Origin: Metridium senile
Lineage: Eukaryota > Cnidaria > Anthozoa > Actiniaria > Metridiidae
Direction: 5' to 3'
NCBI GenBank assembly: GCA_949775045.1
Contig: OX459095.1
Location: 29,291,064 to 29,355,063 of the forward strand
DNA length: 64,000 bases
The position numbers and the translations under genes are program-made. The notes beneath the pieces were generated by a model. It did no database searches, was not told where the DNA came from, and saw only the letters and a list, made by a program, of their open reading frames with translations. This document shows positions 21,136 through 31,628 of the stretch, one piece after another (the first letter of the stretch is position 1; every line of letters starts with the position of its first letter).

Positions 21136-24100
21136 TCAGAAGATCTGTACGTATGCCGAAGTGGAACCGTCCCGCCATGTTGGATCTTCTACAACCTTAG
21201 CTCGACACATCGGGCAAGTCTGTTCTCGATCAAACCACAGTGAAATACAGTCTTCACAAAAGATGTGCTGTGAAACAAATGGAGGAACACAGTGAATACA
21301 TAGAGAAATGGAAGTAGGATGAATGGAGAAGAGATAGATTGGTGAAATACAGTCTTCACAAAAGATGTGCTGTGAAACAAATGTAGGGACAGTGAATACA
21401 TAGAGAAATGGAAATAGGATGGATGGAGAAAAGATGGAGTGGTGAAATACAGTCTTCACAAAAGATGTGCTGTGAAACAAATGTAGGGACAGTGAATACA
21501 TAGAGAAATGGAAATAGGATGGATGGAGAAGAGATAGATTGGTGAAATACAGTCTTCACAGAAGATGTGCTGCGAAACAAATGTAGGGACAGTGAATACA
21601 TAGAGAAATGGAAATAGGATGGATGGAGAAGAGATAGATTGGTGAAATACAGTCTTCACAAAAGATGTGCTGTGAAACAAATGTAGGGACAGTGAATGCA
21701 TAGAGAAATGGAAATAGGATGGATGGAGAAGAGATGGATTGGTGAAATACAGTCTTTACAAAAGATGTGCTGTGAAACAAATGTAGGGACAGTGAATACA
21801 TAGAGAAATGGAAATAGAATGGATGGAGAAGAGATGGAGTGAGTGGGAATAGAATAAGATTTAACAAGTGGAAAAACATTTATAGATTTCCTTAAAACCA
21901 CTTTTATCATTGAATTTCACAGTGGCTTGTTGCTCAAGGAAAAAGATGAAAGCAAATAGCTACACGCACACCTCATTAGCATGTTATCTTACACATATGC
22001 TCATTTGCATGTTAAAAGTAGGTTAAACGAAATGCAAAGCTCTAATGATGAGCTTACAGCGTAATAGCAGGGGAACCAATCAGAGCGTGCAATAGCTCAT
22101 ATCCAGTTCTTTAACAAACAAAAAGGAGCAAAGAGTTTATGGGAGAAATGGTTGACCATCCAAGATAAGTTAAATGGAAATTAGCGAGTAAACTAGTATA
22201 GGCTGCATCAGTGTTTGATATAAACGATAGGTATACTGTATAATATAGAATGAAATTTGTAACAACATAAAATATGTTGACTTAACTTTACTGACGTTTC
22301 AAGCTTTAGCCCTTTGTTAAAGTTTTTTTTACTCCAACGAAGGGCTAAAGCTCGAAACGTCAAGTAAGTTAAGTCAACATTTCTTATGGTGTTACAAATT
22401 TCATTATATTAACTATCAAGATAAGTTAACATACCCTACAAGTTCTCAGCATTATTGGATCAGACAGATCCTCCTGACATATTGGACAAGAATTACCAAC
22501 TTCTGCGATTTGTTGTTTAGAAGGGACTGTACCATATTGCTAAAATACAAAAACATCTGATAAATAATAGGACATTTCTATACCAGGAAAAATGAAAGAT
22601 GTCCACATGTGTGATTCTACACTATAATAGTTAATGTAGTTGAAGTATGTCATTCATTTTTTGTTTTTCGGTGAAAAAATCACAAAACTCTTCTTTTCTT
22701 TATAAGTTACTATTTTTACCCAAATGATGTGAGATGATAACAAATCCAACAATACTTACCACATCACGACAAAATGTTTGATATCCACCATAAACCTCTT
22801 TTATTTTCCCAAACACCATTCTTCCCTAAATAAACAATAAACAAACAAATAAATAAACAAACAAATTAATAAATAAACAAATTAATATACAACCTACTTG
22901 CAGTAATGTTGTCATACAAAAATATAAATTTGTTATAAAGAAAATAGAACATTTGTGATTTAGTACGATAGGAATTAATTAAAAGACATAAGAAGATCAC
23001 TCAAGCTGAACTCTCTCTTTTGTCTTTTAATTAATTTCTTTCGCACTAAATCACAAATGTTCTATTTTCTTTGTGACAAATGTTCTATTTTGTTTGACAA
23101 CCTTACTGCAAGTAGGTGTATATAAACAAATAAACAAACAAATGAATGAATTATTAGTTATTTTTTACTTGGTATAGATTTAAAGGAACTAAAAAAATTA
23201 TTATTGATAAGTTCCAAATATAATCTTTAATATCAATGTCTCACCTTTAATATCAAGTATATAGACGTTGCAACCAATGCGAAGTATTCCCCACCATAGT
23301 TATAATCAGTAAAGTATGCAAACCATAATGGCATGGGTACCAACATTCTATATAACTGGGATAAATGCTCCAGCAACATGTAGTGTTTGCCCTACAAACA
23401 GAACAAATTATAACATTGCAATATTGCACAATAGTCTTTTTAATAGTTCTGTTCAGTGACCATGAATAATAGTTCCAAGTCGAGGTTTGCGTTGTTGCGC
23501 ATAGCAAAACTATAATTTATCATGCACAACAATGCGAACCCCGACTTGGAACTATCATTCGTGGTCACTGAACAGAACTGCGAAAAAGACTATTGAAAAT
23601 TGTGTATTGATAATTGCACAATATAAGTTTAATAAATTAAATTTTTATTGACTTAGATTTAAAACTATCCTTTAAATTTAAATGAAAAAAAAAATCACAA
23701 AAAGGATTCCAAAGATATTTGTAGTTTAAATTCACAACACTTGCATTTCAACAAGAAATAAGCATCTAGCGACCTACAAGTGTCACATCCAGACTTTTCC
23801 TCTCTTTATGAAGAAAAAAGGTAGGATGTGACCAAGGCTAGTGTATTGCTTCAATTGTAGGCCAACCACACAAATGAGACTGAGACGAAACCTGTAGTAT
23901 TTTTTATTGATTTGTGACGTTTGCAGTCCTTGCAACACAATTTAATATATATGCAAATGATGCTTAGTCTGTGCAATGACTAGTAAGTGAACTTATTTTA
24001 ATAATAACATTTGTCTTACCCTTTTTCTAAATGGAATAATCCTCTTATGCATCACAATGACAACAGATTTAAGAGCCATAGTAATGAGCCGTATAACAAA

Positions 24101-27100
24101 ATCTGAAAACAATATAAAAATTACATTTAGACATCACAAACTGGAAATAAGCATACCTACCTAATGACATAAAATAAACACTTACATTCAAGAGTGAATG
24201 GTATTTTTGAGTGAGCTTTTCGAATTGACCCCCTCACAAAGTTTATGAATAGAATTAGAAACTGTCCAATTCCAGTCTATACAGTGTGTATATCTTTGGG
24301 ATGGCTACTCCCATATATTTTCTATATTGGTATGTGCTGCTGGAAAGGGTATGGTTTTTGTCATTCCTGTCTTAAACAGGGTATCTGTTTTACCCCAAAT
24401 AGTTGTAAACATCTAGAATTTTCCCACAAGGATCATAGCATTTTTTAAAGAATCTTTTGCAACAAAGCACCTTATTATGCTGAAATACCAATAAAATAAT
24501 TATGGTCCATTGTTTCGATTTGTCTTCAAATGGGGTACAGTTTTTTTACTCTCAAGTGTTTAAAATAATGTTGTGTGCGAGAGCCAAGAGCCAATCAGAA
24601 ACTATTATATATAATTGCACAATTTGGATCGCGCATTTCGGTTTGGGGTCTAGAACAAGCTTTCTGATGCTGTTTTGCAGACAGAGTTAACCGAGAAAAA
24701 GTCTGGATGTGACGCAGGCTAGTGTATATCATAATTTCTTTACCTGTGATTCCCGTACACCAGAATACTGTCCACACATCCATAGTATAAAAATGGGGTC
24801 TTTGAAATATCAGACTAAAGAAAAATATAATTTTATAATTAACAAGTGACATTTACTTAAAAAATCAATGAAACTATACAGGAAAATAAATTGCTGTTTT
24901 AAGAGTGAATGTTGTCTCACAAATGGCAAAGATTTGGTCCACAAAGTTCTGACTATTACTGTTAGTATTCATCAGGTGCTGGAATGACCAGAATGAGGGT
25001 ATAAAAGATCCTTTCGAGGATCATTTTGTGTTGTGAAATTGTTGTATTTATTCAAAAATTATATATTAACAACCAATATCAATGCAAGATGACCCTCAAT
25101 TAATCCGACGACAGGTATGTACATGTAAGATCTACCCTCATTCCAGTCTAGCCATTGCATGATGAAGACTAGCAGTAGCAGTCAAAACGTTGCAGTCCAA
25201 ACCTTCAACATTCGTGAGACTAACAACTAACATTCTACTTAAAAACAAAATAAACTTACCAATTTTCAAGATGTTGGTTATAGAATACATAATAAATAAA
25301 GAAGACATTGCCAGACAAGAACAGGAACGTCCAAAGAGATACTCTATTAAGTCTTCTGTCCTGAAATAATTTACAACATTTATCAATCATTATAATAGAA
25401 ATCATTTTAATTATTAATCATGAATTGAAATGCGTTTGGTGTATAAGTGAATTACAGATACATGAGAAAAATATCATATGCCCTTGGCGGGATTTGAACC
25501 CCAATAGTTTCGGCCTTCTAGTCCGATGTATTACCCACTAAACCACAAGGACCAACAACTGTAGGGGTCCCAGGGCGATATTAATCTCTAAGGTAAATTT
25601 AAAACCATAAATGGAAACGCAGAAATGAAGTGAATAAAGAATTGAAATGCGTTTGGTGTATATTAAGTGAATTACAGATACATGAGAAATTTACAAACCT
25701 TTAAAGCAACTTGTCTTTTTACAGTATTATTTGCATGGAGGTATGTTCCACATAGTCCAATAAACACAAGAATACCTGAGAAATATAATATGATCTCTAT
25801 TTAAGTAATAATAATAACAACAACAACAACAACAAAAAGGATAATGAAATTTAGCACTGGTAGTTCCTTCAGTGATAAGTATTTATATAACTTTAGAATA
25901 AATACAAAGGTGATTATACAAAATCGCGCGCTCTGATTGGTTTTCTATCTCGGATTATCAGCCGATAATCACCTTTTCGGACAAAATGGCTGCCAGTAGT
26001 TGTTTTGTCACTGTTAGCGAAGATGAAATTGAAAACTTTGGCTCCCCAATCCCCAAGACCCGGCCAGGCAGGCTTAGTCTGTGGAAAATGTTGCATCGCT
26101 ACTAGCAATTGGGAATTTCAATTTGAATGCTAACTTGTAAAGTTATTGGTTAATTTGATGTAAACTCTGCCTCCATACTGATTGACCTATCAGAAAAACC
26201 CAAAATGAAATTGAAATACACAATTTGCTTGTCGCGGTGCAACAACTTTTGCTGTAAACAACTGAGCTACAGGTTTCAGACAGAGAGAGACCAGCGCACA
26301 TTAAACCAATAGGCCACTGCATCTCTTACAAACTAATATGACTTTTTTTAAATTTGACAATGATAACGAACCAAAAACTAAAAGATCATAAAAACAATAC
26401 AAGGTAGACTTGTTGGTAATCTTTTTAGATAATCTACAGTTGTGTGAGGGTCCTGAAGGGGGGGGGGGGGGGGGGGGCGAAATCCCATTTCCCAGTTTAT
26501 ATTTGGACCAAATCCCAGTCAAAAAATCACATAATTCCATCAGTTTTGCTCAAGTTTTCAATCCCATTCCCATTTTCTATTGTTCATTTATTTGTAAATC
26601 CAAGTCCCAAAGTATCCAATCCCATTTTTCCAGTCAAAAATAAGGCCAATCCCAGCTCCCATTTTACCCCTTCAGGACCCTCTTGTGTATTTCTCGTTTA
26701 TAAATACTTTACCTAATCTATGATCCCACATAATTCGACTTAACAACAACAACACAAACGGTAAACTTCGTTCAAGCCATGATATAGTACTTTGGAACTC
26801 CATTCGGTCTCCACTTGGCCTAGAATTGTTGTTGGTTTGTGCAGTCGTGTTTGCAGTTGCTTGTTCGGCAGTTTCTTCAGTATCTGACGAATTTCCAGAG
26901 TTCGTATTGTTGCTAGAAAGTCTCCCCGATTCGTTTGTCATTCTAGCTCCATATCTGTTGTTAACTCCCTGGTCAACTTCGAAGCCCAGGGCTTGAGATA
27001 AGTCCACGATAGTCGACGGTGACATCGGTGAGAGTGGGGATGTTGTCGTCGAACGAGAATTCGATGTTCTTGACGGGGAGCCGAAACTAGGGACAAACTC

Positions 27101-27232
27101 ACGAAGTACAGAAGTAAAAGGATTCAGGTTTGTTAGATTGATTTGTCTATTGCCTGTAGTGTAAGACCATGATGATGAACGTACATGAGAAGATCTTTGT
27201 CGATAAGACGAAATATTTCTTCCGTCAGCCAT
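21136..27232 (-). CDS. RNFT1: RNFT1-type multi-pass membrane RING finger E3 ubiquitin ligase, complete (433 aa)
   Basis: Nine exons joined in frame on the - strand: 26713-27232 (ATG), 25699-25775, 25260-25360, 24744-24814, 24020-24102, 23245-23391, 22760-22825, 22435-22539 and 21136-21267 (TGA); total 1,302 nt. The N-terminal 140 residues are Ser/Thr/Asn-rich and probably cytosolic. Several hydrophobic segments follow (LPFVLLLLSRIMW, GILVFIGLCGTYLHAN, LFLSGNVFFIYYVF and others). The C-terminal C3HC4 RING is CPIC...RTCRHIFCEDC...CPMC, then the family tail WRDGSTSAYVQIF. Human RNFT1 works in ER protein quality control; the same role here is inference. RNFT2 is the close alternative name. A polyadenylation signal lies at 21,121-21,116. 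The last intron contains a 100 bp tandem repeat that copies the acceptor of the final exon. Confidence 0.92.
21240..21845 (-). repeat. 100 bp tandem repeat copying the splice acceptor and start of the last RNFT1 exon
   Basis: Each unit holds, on the - strand, tttgtttcacag followed by CACATCTTTTGTGAAGACTG, which is the acceptor and first codons (HIFCEDC) of the final exon at 21,267. About six units lie in the intron upstream of the genuine exon, spaced about 100 bp apart (near 21,366, 21,466, 21,566 and so on). Only the copy at 21,267 continues into the rest of the RING. Confidence 0.92.
22200..22425. repeat. Inverted pair of hammerhead-like repeat units in RNFT1's last intron
   Basis: A reverse-strand unit (about 22,245-22,320) faces a forward unit (about 22,330-22,425) carrying GGGCTAAAGCTCGAAACGTC and ending in ggtgttacaaatttcattat. 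The CTGACGA segment is degenerate in both. Confidence 0.7.
22888..23122. mobile_element. Foldback MITE in an RNFT1 intron
   Basis: tacaacctacttgcagtaa and ttactgcaagtaggtgta at the ends, with inner arms agaaaatagaacatttgtga and complement. Simple AAAC/AAAT repeats precede it. Confidence 0.75.
23430..23599. mobile_element. Foldback MITE (family with aactataatttatcatg core)
   Basis: Arms aatagttctgttcagtgacc and complement, containing ccaagtcgaggtt. Fragments of the same family occur at 46,618-46,677 and 61,713-61,800. Confidence 0.75.
25421..25688 (-). mobile_element. tRNA-derived SINE with very long direct repeats at its ends
   Basis: The reverse strand of about 25,490-25,560 resembles a tRNA: a 7 bp acceptor-like pairing (GTCCTTG / CAAGGGC), a GGTTTAGTGGGTAATAC D-arm, and a GGGGTTCAAATCCC T-arm. 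T-arm and variable-region pairing are poor, so this is not called a functional tRNA. The block is flanked by near-identical direct repeats of about 50 bp (25,421-25,470 and 25,637-25,688, starting tgaaatgcgtttggtgtat). The corresponding copy is at 56,432-56,700. Confidence 0.65.
26446..26692. mobile_element. Element with GAGGGTCCTGAAGGGG inverted ends (family E, copy 1)
   Basis: Left end gagggtcctgaagggg followed by a long G run; right end accccttcaggaccctc. The interior repeats 'aatcccatt/aatcccagt' motifs. It lies in RNFT1 intron 1, just downstream of exon 1. Related copies: 57,481-57,719 and, reversed and diverged, 29,815-30,040. Confidence 0.7.
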
Positions 27233-28269
27233 TTTGTTTCCTTGATATTATATTACGTCATTGAATATGGGACTCGGTCCCAGGTCATTCAGATTCATAT
27301 TTAATAATTATCAAAATTATTAATCATTTAGTAATTATTATATATTGATTATCATTATCACTTTTTGTGTGATCGGTTTTCTCCAGATCGACATGCAATT
27401 CATGCTGTTTTTCTCGTGAACAAAATTAAACTCGCAAGTAACAGCAACTAAATGAATTGCACAAATCCCCACAGGAAGCCCAACTATGATATGTATATAG
27501 GTAATATAATAAAATTTGTAACGCCGTAAAGAATGTTGACTTAACTTTACTGACGTTTTAGCTTTAGCCCTTCGTTTAGCTTTAGCCCAAGTTTAAACAG
27601 GAGCGTCCAGGGGGGGGGGGGGGGGGGGTGGTACGTCGCACGAATCACGAAAGATAAAATCGCACAATCACGAATCACGAGAAAAAAGATAGCAAATAAT
27701 TAATTAAAATTGATTAATTCACACTCCGTACGCATATGCCCCGCCATATTGACTTTAGATGACTCAGATGTAATCTGTGTATTGTTGGCTTTCACCTATC
27801 ACGTGACCATATTGAAAGTCCCTAAATTATCGCTTAAACTGTAAACAATCACTGAATTCATGAAGCACATACTTTATTTAGCAGTGTTAGCAAATGTGAG
27901 GTCAGAAGAATGAATATTGGCAGAGTTATAGTCAATCTATTACTAAAAATTTTAGTAAGAAATGTATGGGAAAAGTATTTCCGATTGTGTTGATTATATC
28001 ATTAACCAGATCTTTTCTGCGATACAAATAGCAATCTAGGCCACATTAGCTTAAACCCAGATGACCAATTTATCATTTGCCAACATTTGAGCGTAAATGG
28101 ACTTATTGTGACCGAATACAGAGCCAGTGAATATGCGCCTTGATTACAGTGAAATGTATGGCGCCGCCAAAAGCCGAACTTCGCAAAATCCTAAAATTCC
28201 GTAAATGTACGGCGAACATGCCAGTAATTTAGCTTTCTAATGATAATTCTAAGGTTTTGAGTTCAATCA

Positions 28270-29150
28270 AACATCAATAAATACAAAACTGACATGAATC
28301 TAGCTTGATTTTCGACTACTATAAAAGATGCGTGACTCAAGAAGCAAGAGAAACACTCGCTGCGCTCGTGTTTCTAAGCTTGCTTCTCTTGTGCTCTACA
28401 TCTCCCTGCGTGTTTATATCACAGTACATAGACACGCGCGCCGTTTTATATTTCTTAAATAAAACACTTATACCCACCAACCTTGCAAAACATCTTTGAC
28501 GCTGTCTACTTGCGGTATCATGCAACATTCTTTGCGGTTTCGTCATCCTTGAAAAAACAATATCTTTGAAGTTTGTTGAACTGTAATTTACGGAGTTGAA
28601 CTTGGTGGCAGGGATCGTTATCACCTGGGAATGGGCATTGAGTTATATCGATCCATTTTTATACTTATATAGTTTGTTTTGTGTTATTGCTGCTGTTGTT
28701 CCCGTTGTTGTCGAACCATGGGCTAACAGAGCCGACATATTAGCTACATAAAAGGCATAATCTGAGTTCGACTACGTATATATGTTGTATCTTTGTATAT
28801 CTCATTATAGCTATAGTGCAAGCCTACGCTAAACAGCAACTGACTAGTCTCCCCCGCGTAATGCTTCTTTTCTCTACCACAAAAAGCTAAAAACGCGGCT
28901 GCGGGGGAGAATAATGACAAGACAATTAATAACAACTATTAAAAAGATAAAAAAGATAATAAGCTTAATAAAAAGTGAATAAGTGTTCCTTGCAGTAGAT
29001 GATTTTACAAAACTAGCGATGTAACACACTTCAAAGATTTAGTGTTTTTTCAAGGATGACGAAACAGCAAAGAATGTCGCATGATACTGCGCGCAATAGA
29101 TCAGACAGGGTCAAAGATGTTCTGCAAGATTGGTGAAGATAACTGCATTG
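28270..29150. mobile_element. Large foldback structure of about 0.9 kb
   Basis: About 28,490-28,575 (caaaacatctttgac ... tttcgtcatccttgaaaaaac) pairs with 29,030-29,125 (gttttttcaaggatgacgaaa ... gtcaaagatgttctgc). An inner palindrome (gcaagagaaacactcgc...gtgtttctaagcttgc) lies near 28,345-28,390. Confidence 0.6.
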
Positions 29151-29507
29151 TTATTGTATAAAAATTTCCCTAGCGTCTGGTTTTTACGGTTAGCTACTCT
29201 GACTGATTTAATACAGCTCTGGATAATCAAAGCATATCAAAATGAACGAAAATAAAGAAATCAACAAATCAAAATAAGTAATAAAAAATTAACAGCACTT
29301 CTATCTTGACAAAGAGTTTTCGGCTTGCACTATAAGTCCTATAACGAGATACAAAGATACAAAGATACAAAACGTCAAACAGAACTTCAAAACATTGCAA
29401 ATGCCTGAATGCCGTGACATTGACATAGATCGTATTTCAGCTTTGAAATCTGATATGCTTGTATCTTTGTATCTTTGTATCTCGTTATAGTGCTAGCCTT
29501 AGAGCGG

Positions 29508-29701
29508 ATTTCGTATGACTGTGCAACGTACGGTACCATGCCGTGACCGTGTCGTAATTTATATAAAAAGATTCGAAGTTTTTGCCGTGACCAATTCAAC
29601 CTGTGGTGTTTTGATAGGCACAGGAAAAACTCTCTAAATTTCATTTGTACTGTACCGTGCTGTGTCCGTGCTGTTTGCACAGACATACGAAATCCGCTCT
29701 A
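29508..29701. mobile_element. MITE of about 190 bp
   Basis: Inverted ends TAGAGCGGATTTCGTATG and its mirror CATACGAAATCCGCTCTA. The interior carries further inverted segments (gtacggtaccatgccgtg / actgtaccgtgctgtg). Confidence 0.75.
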
Positions 29702-30724
29702 CTATGCTTTTAATTACTATTACTAAATACTGATTTATATCATCGAGTTCATTTTGTAGTGTGTGCAGTTTAAAAACATGGTCTGATCAGACAAAAACAT
29801 GTGTTATCTGTAATAATCACAAGGGTAAAGGGGAGCTGGGATTGGCCTTATTTTTGACTGGGAAAATGGGATTGGATGCACTGGGACAGGGATTTACAAA
29901 TAAAAGAACAATAGAAACTGGGAATGGGATTGAAAACTTCAGCAAAACTGATGGGATTATGTGATTTTTGACTGGGATTAGGTCCAAATATAAACTGGGA
30001 AATGGGATTCGGACCCCCCACCCTATCCCCATGAAGTCTAAAATATTCTCTTCATCCACGCATTTCTCGGATGCGATACAAAATCGCGTATAAGGTACCT
30101 TATTAAAAACGTTTGTGGGATCTCAATACCTCCAAGAGCAAGCCAAAGTGTTCAACAAAAGTAATGCCTCTGCGGAGGTTATCGTTAAAGCTGGAGAAAA
30201 CGCTCCAGTCGCAATCCTTAATGGCCAACCTGGAGAAGATATAGACAGACTGCGATACAGAAAATAATACGAGAAGCTGACAAGCAAAAAGGTCCATGTC
30301 CAGCCTCAAAGTCTAAGTACCTCCTCAGAAGCGTGGCGCTACAACAGCATGAGGGTCTATCTGCAGATACGGCAGTGGAAAGGCATGATAGTACCCTTGA
30401 TGACGGACCTTCCTCCTGCACCAGAATCTCTTCTTTCGATCGATTGTTGGATGCAACTGCCAATCAGATTGCAGTTGCCGTAGATGTACCTGCAGAAAGC
30501 ACAATCTGGATTGTTCTCCTGCTTGTGGTCAATGCAAAGGGGTGAGCTGTACAAATTCTCCCAAACTTGACGAAGAGCCTGACAGTAATGATATTTAACT
30601 TATTTTGTAGTTGGATATTATATAATTCATTAAAATAGAAGAAGAATTTATGTTATTTGTTTTACTAAAATGTGAGACGCGACATTTAATCAGCTAGCAA
30701 TTAATATATATAGTTGAAAAATGT

Positions 30725-30795
30725 AAATTGTACACCGTAAAAGATTAGAGAACTTATTTTCTGACGTTTCGGAATTTATTCGTCAGAATGAATGA
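30725..30795 (-). repeat. Variant hammerhead-like repeat unit
   Basis: Reverse strand reads ctgacgaataaattccgaaacgtcag followed by a stretch that can pair with sequence before it, then ttttacggtgtacaa. It shares CTGACGA...GAAACGTC with the other units but has a different stem II. Confidence 0.5.
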
Positions 30796-31515
30796 AATGT
30801 GTTAATGTACTAAACTGAAGCTCGGTATACAAATAATCAATAGCATGATATCTTATTTATATGATAACAAAACTCGCGATAAAAACCTACGAAAGAATGT
30901 ATTGTACTTTAGGGATACACATTATTCTTCATTACAATAATAATAAGGCTTATATTGCACTTATTCAAATCTGTTCTGAGCACTTGAGCTATGAATAAAA
31001 ACATAATTACAAAGAGAAAGCTGATCATTGTTTCTTTGAACGATTTATTCAACAATTATACACACTTCCGGTTATAGACCATATCACTAATATTTTAATA
31101 TAATACCAACAGCAAAAAATGATAAAATTTGAAATAAAAAGCAATAAAAGATTGCTTAGAAAATTTATCAGGCTGTTTGGAAATATAATTTAACCTTTTT
31201 TGGTTTTTACTTTATAACGAGACCGTTTAGCGAAGAAATAAAGCAACTTCCGGTTGCAGCCTCGTTTCCATGATACAGCATAATTGCAATTTTATAATGC
31301 TCCAAAAAAGACCGGTTTTTAGCACCTTCCCCCACTCGAATCTTCTGGGACTTTTTTTTGGTAGTCACTGGGATCCTTATGGACATATTTATGAAAAAAA
31401 ATCTTCTGTTGCAATTAGTGGCAGGTCATTTCGTAGAATGACTGGACTACTAGTTTCCATTTATTAGATGAAAAACAGGAAGCCCGCGTATATTACGCAT
31501 ACATTAGGCATATCA

Positions 31516-31616
31516 CGTATCAACAATGGCTGCAGTCGGCCCTCTCTGCTCGCAGCCGTTCTTAATGTCGTCACGCAACGTTCCCTCCCCGTGACGACAC
31601 TTAGAACGGCTGCGAG
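31516..31616 (+). mobile_element. Small foldback MITE at the SLC22 start codon, with an upstream ATG
   Basis: A hairpin of about 27 bp arms (ctcgcagccgttct.../...agaacggctgcgag, 31,539-31,616) ends 12 bp before the SLC22 ATG. ACAATGGCTGC occurs on both sides (31,514 and 31,627), as expected if the insertion duplicated the start-codon region. The left ATG (31,516) opens a 22-codon upstream frame, out of frame with the main ORF. The second locus copy has the same arrangement at 59,755-59,835. Confidence 0.65.
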
Positions 31617-31628
31617 GGACTGACTACA

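Larger units (their letters stand above)
27233..31510. other. Intergenic region between divergent RNFT1 and SLC22, repeat-filled
   Basis: Head-to-head gene spacing of 4.4 kb. Contents: a reverse hammerhead-like unit (27,500-27,590), a large foldback (28,270-29,150), a small inverted repeat (29,338-29,497), a MITE (29,508-29,701), a family E relative (29,815-30,040) and a variant hammerhead-like unit (30,725-30,795). The second copy of this locus has only about 0.7 kb here (59,000-59,690), so about 3.7 kb is copy-specific. Confidence 0.6.

Noticed and set aside
21356..21910. Reverse frames repeating HIFCEDCIS
   Set aside because: They are intronic tandem copies of the first codons of RNFT1's last exon, not separate RING proteins; none has the second half of the RING.
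25490..25560. tRNA gene (anticodon AGA-like)
   Set aside because: The acceptor stem pairs but the T-arm and variable region do not fit tRNA-Ser; treated as tRNA-derived repeat.
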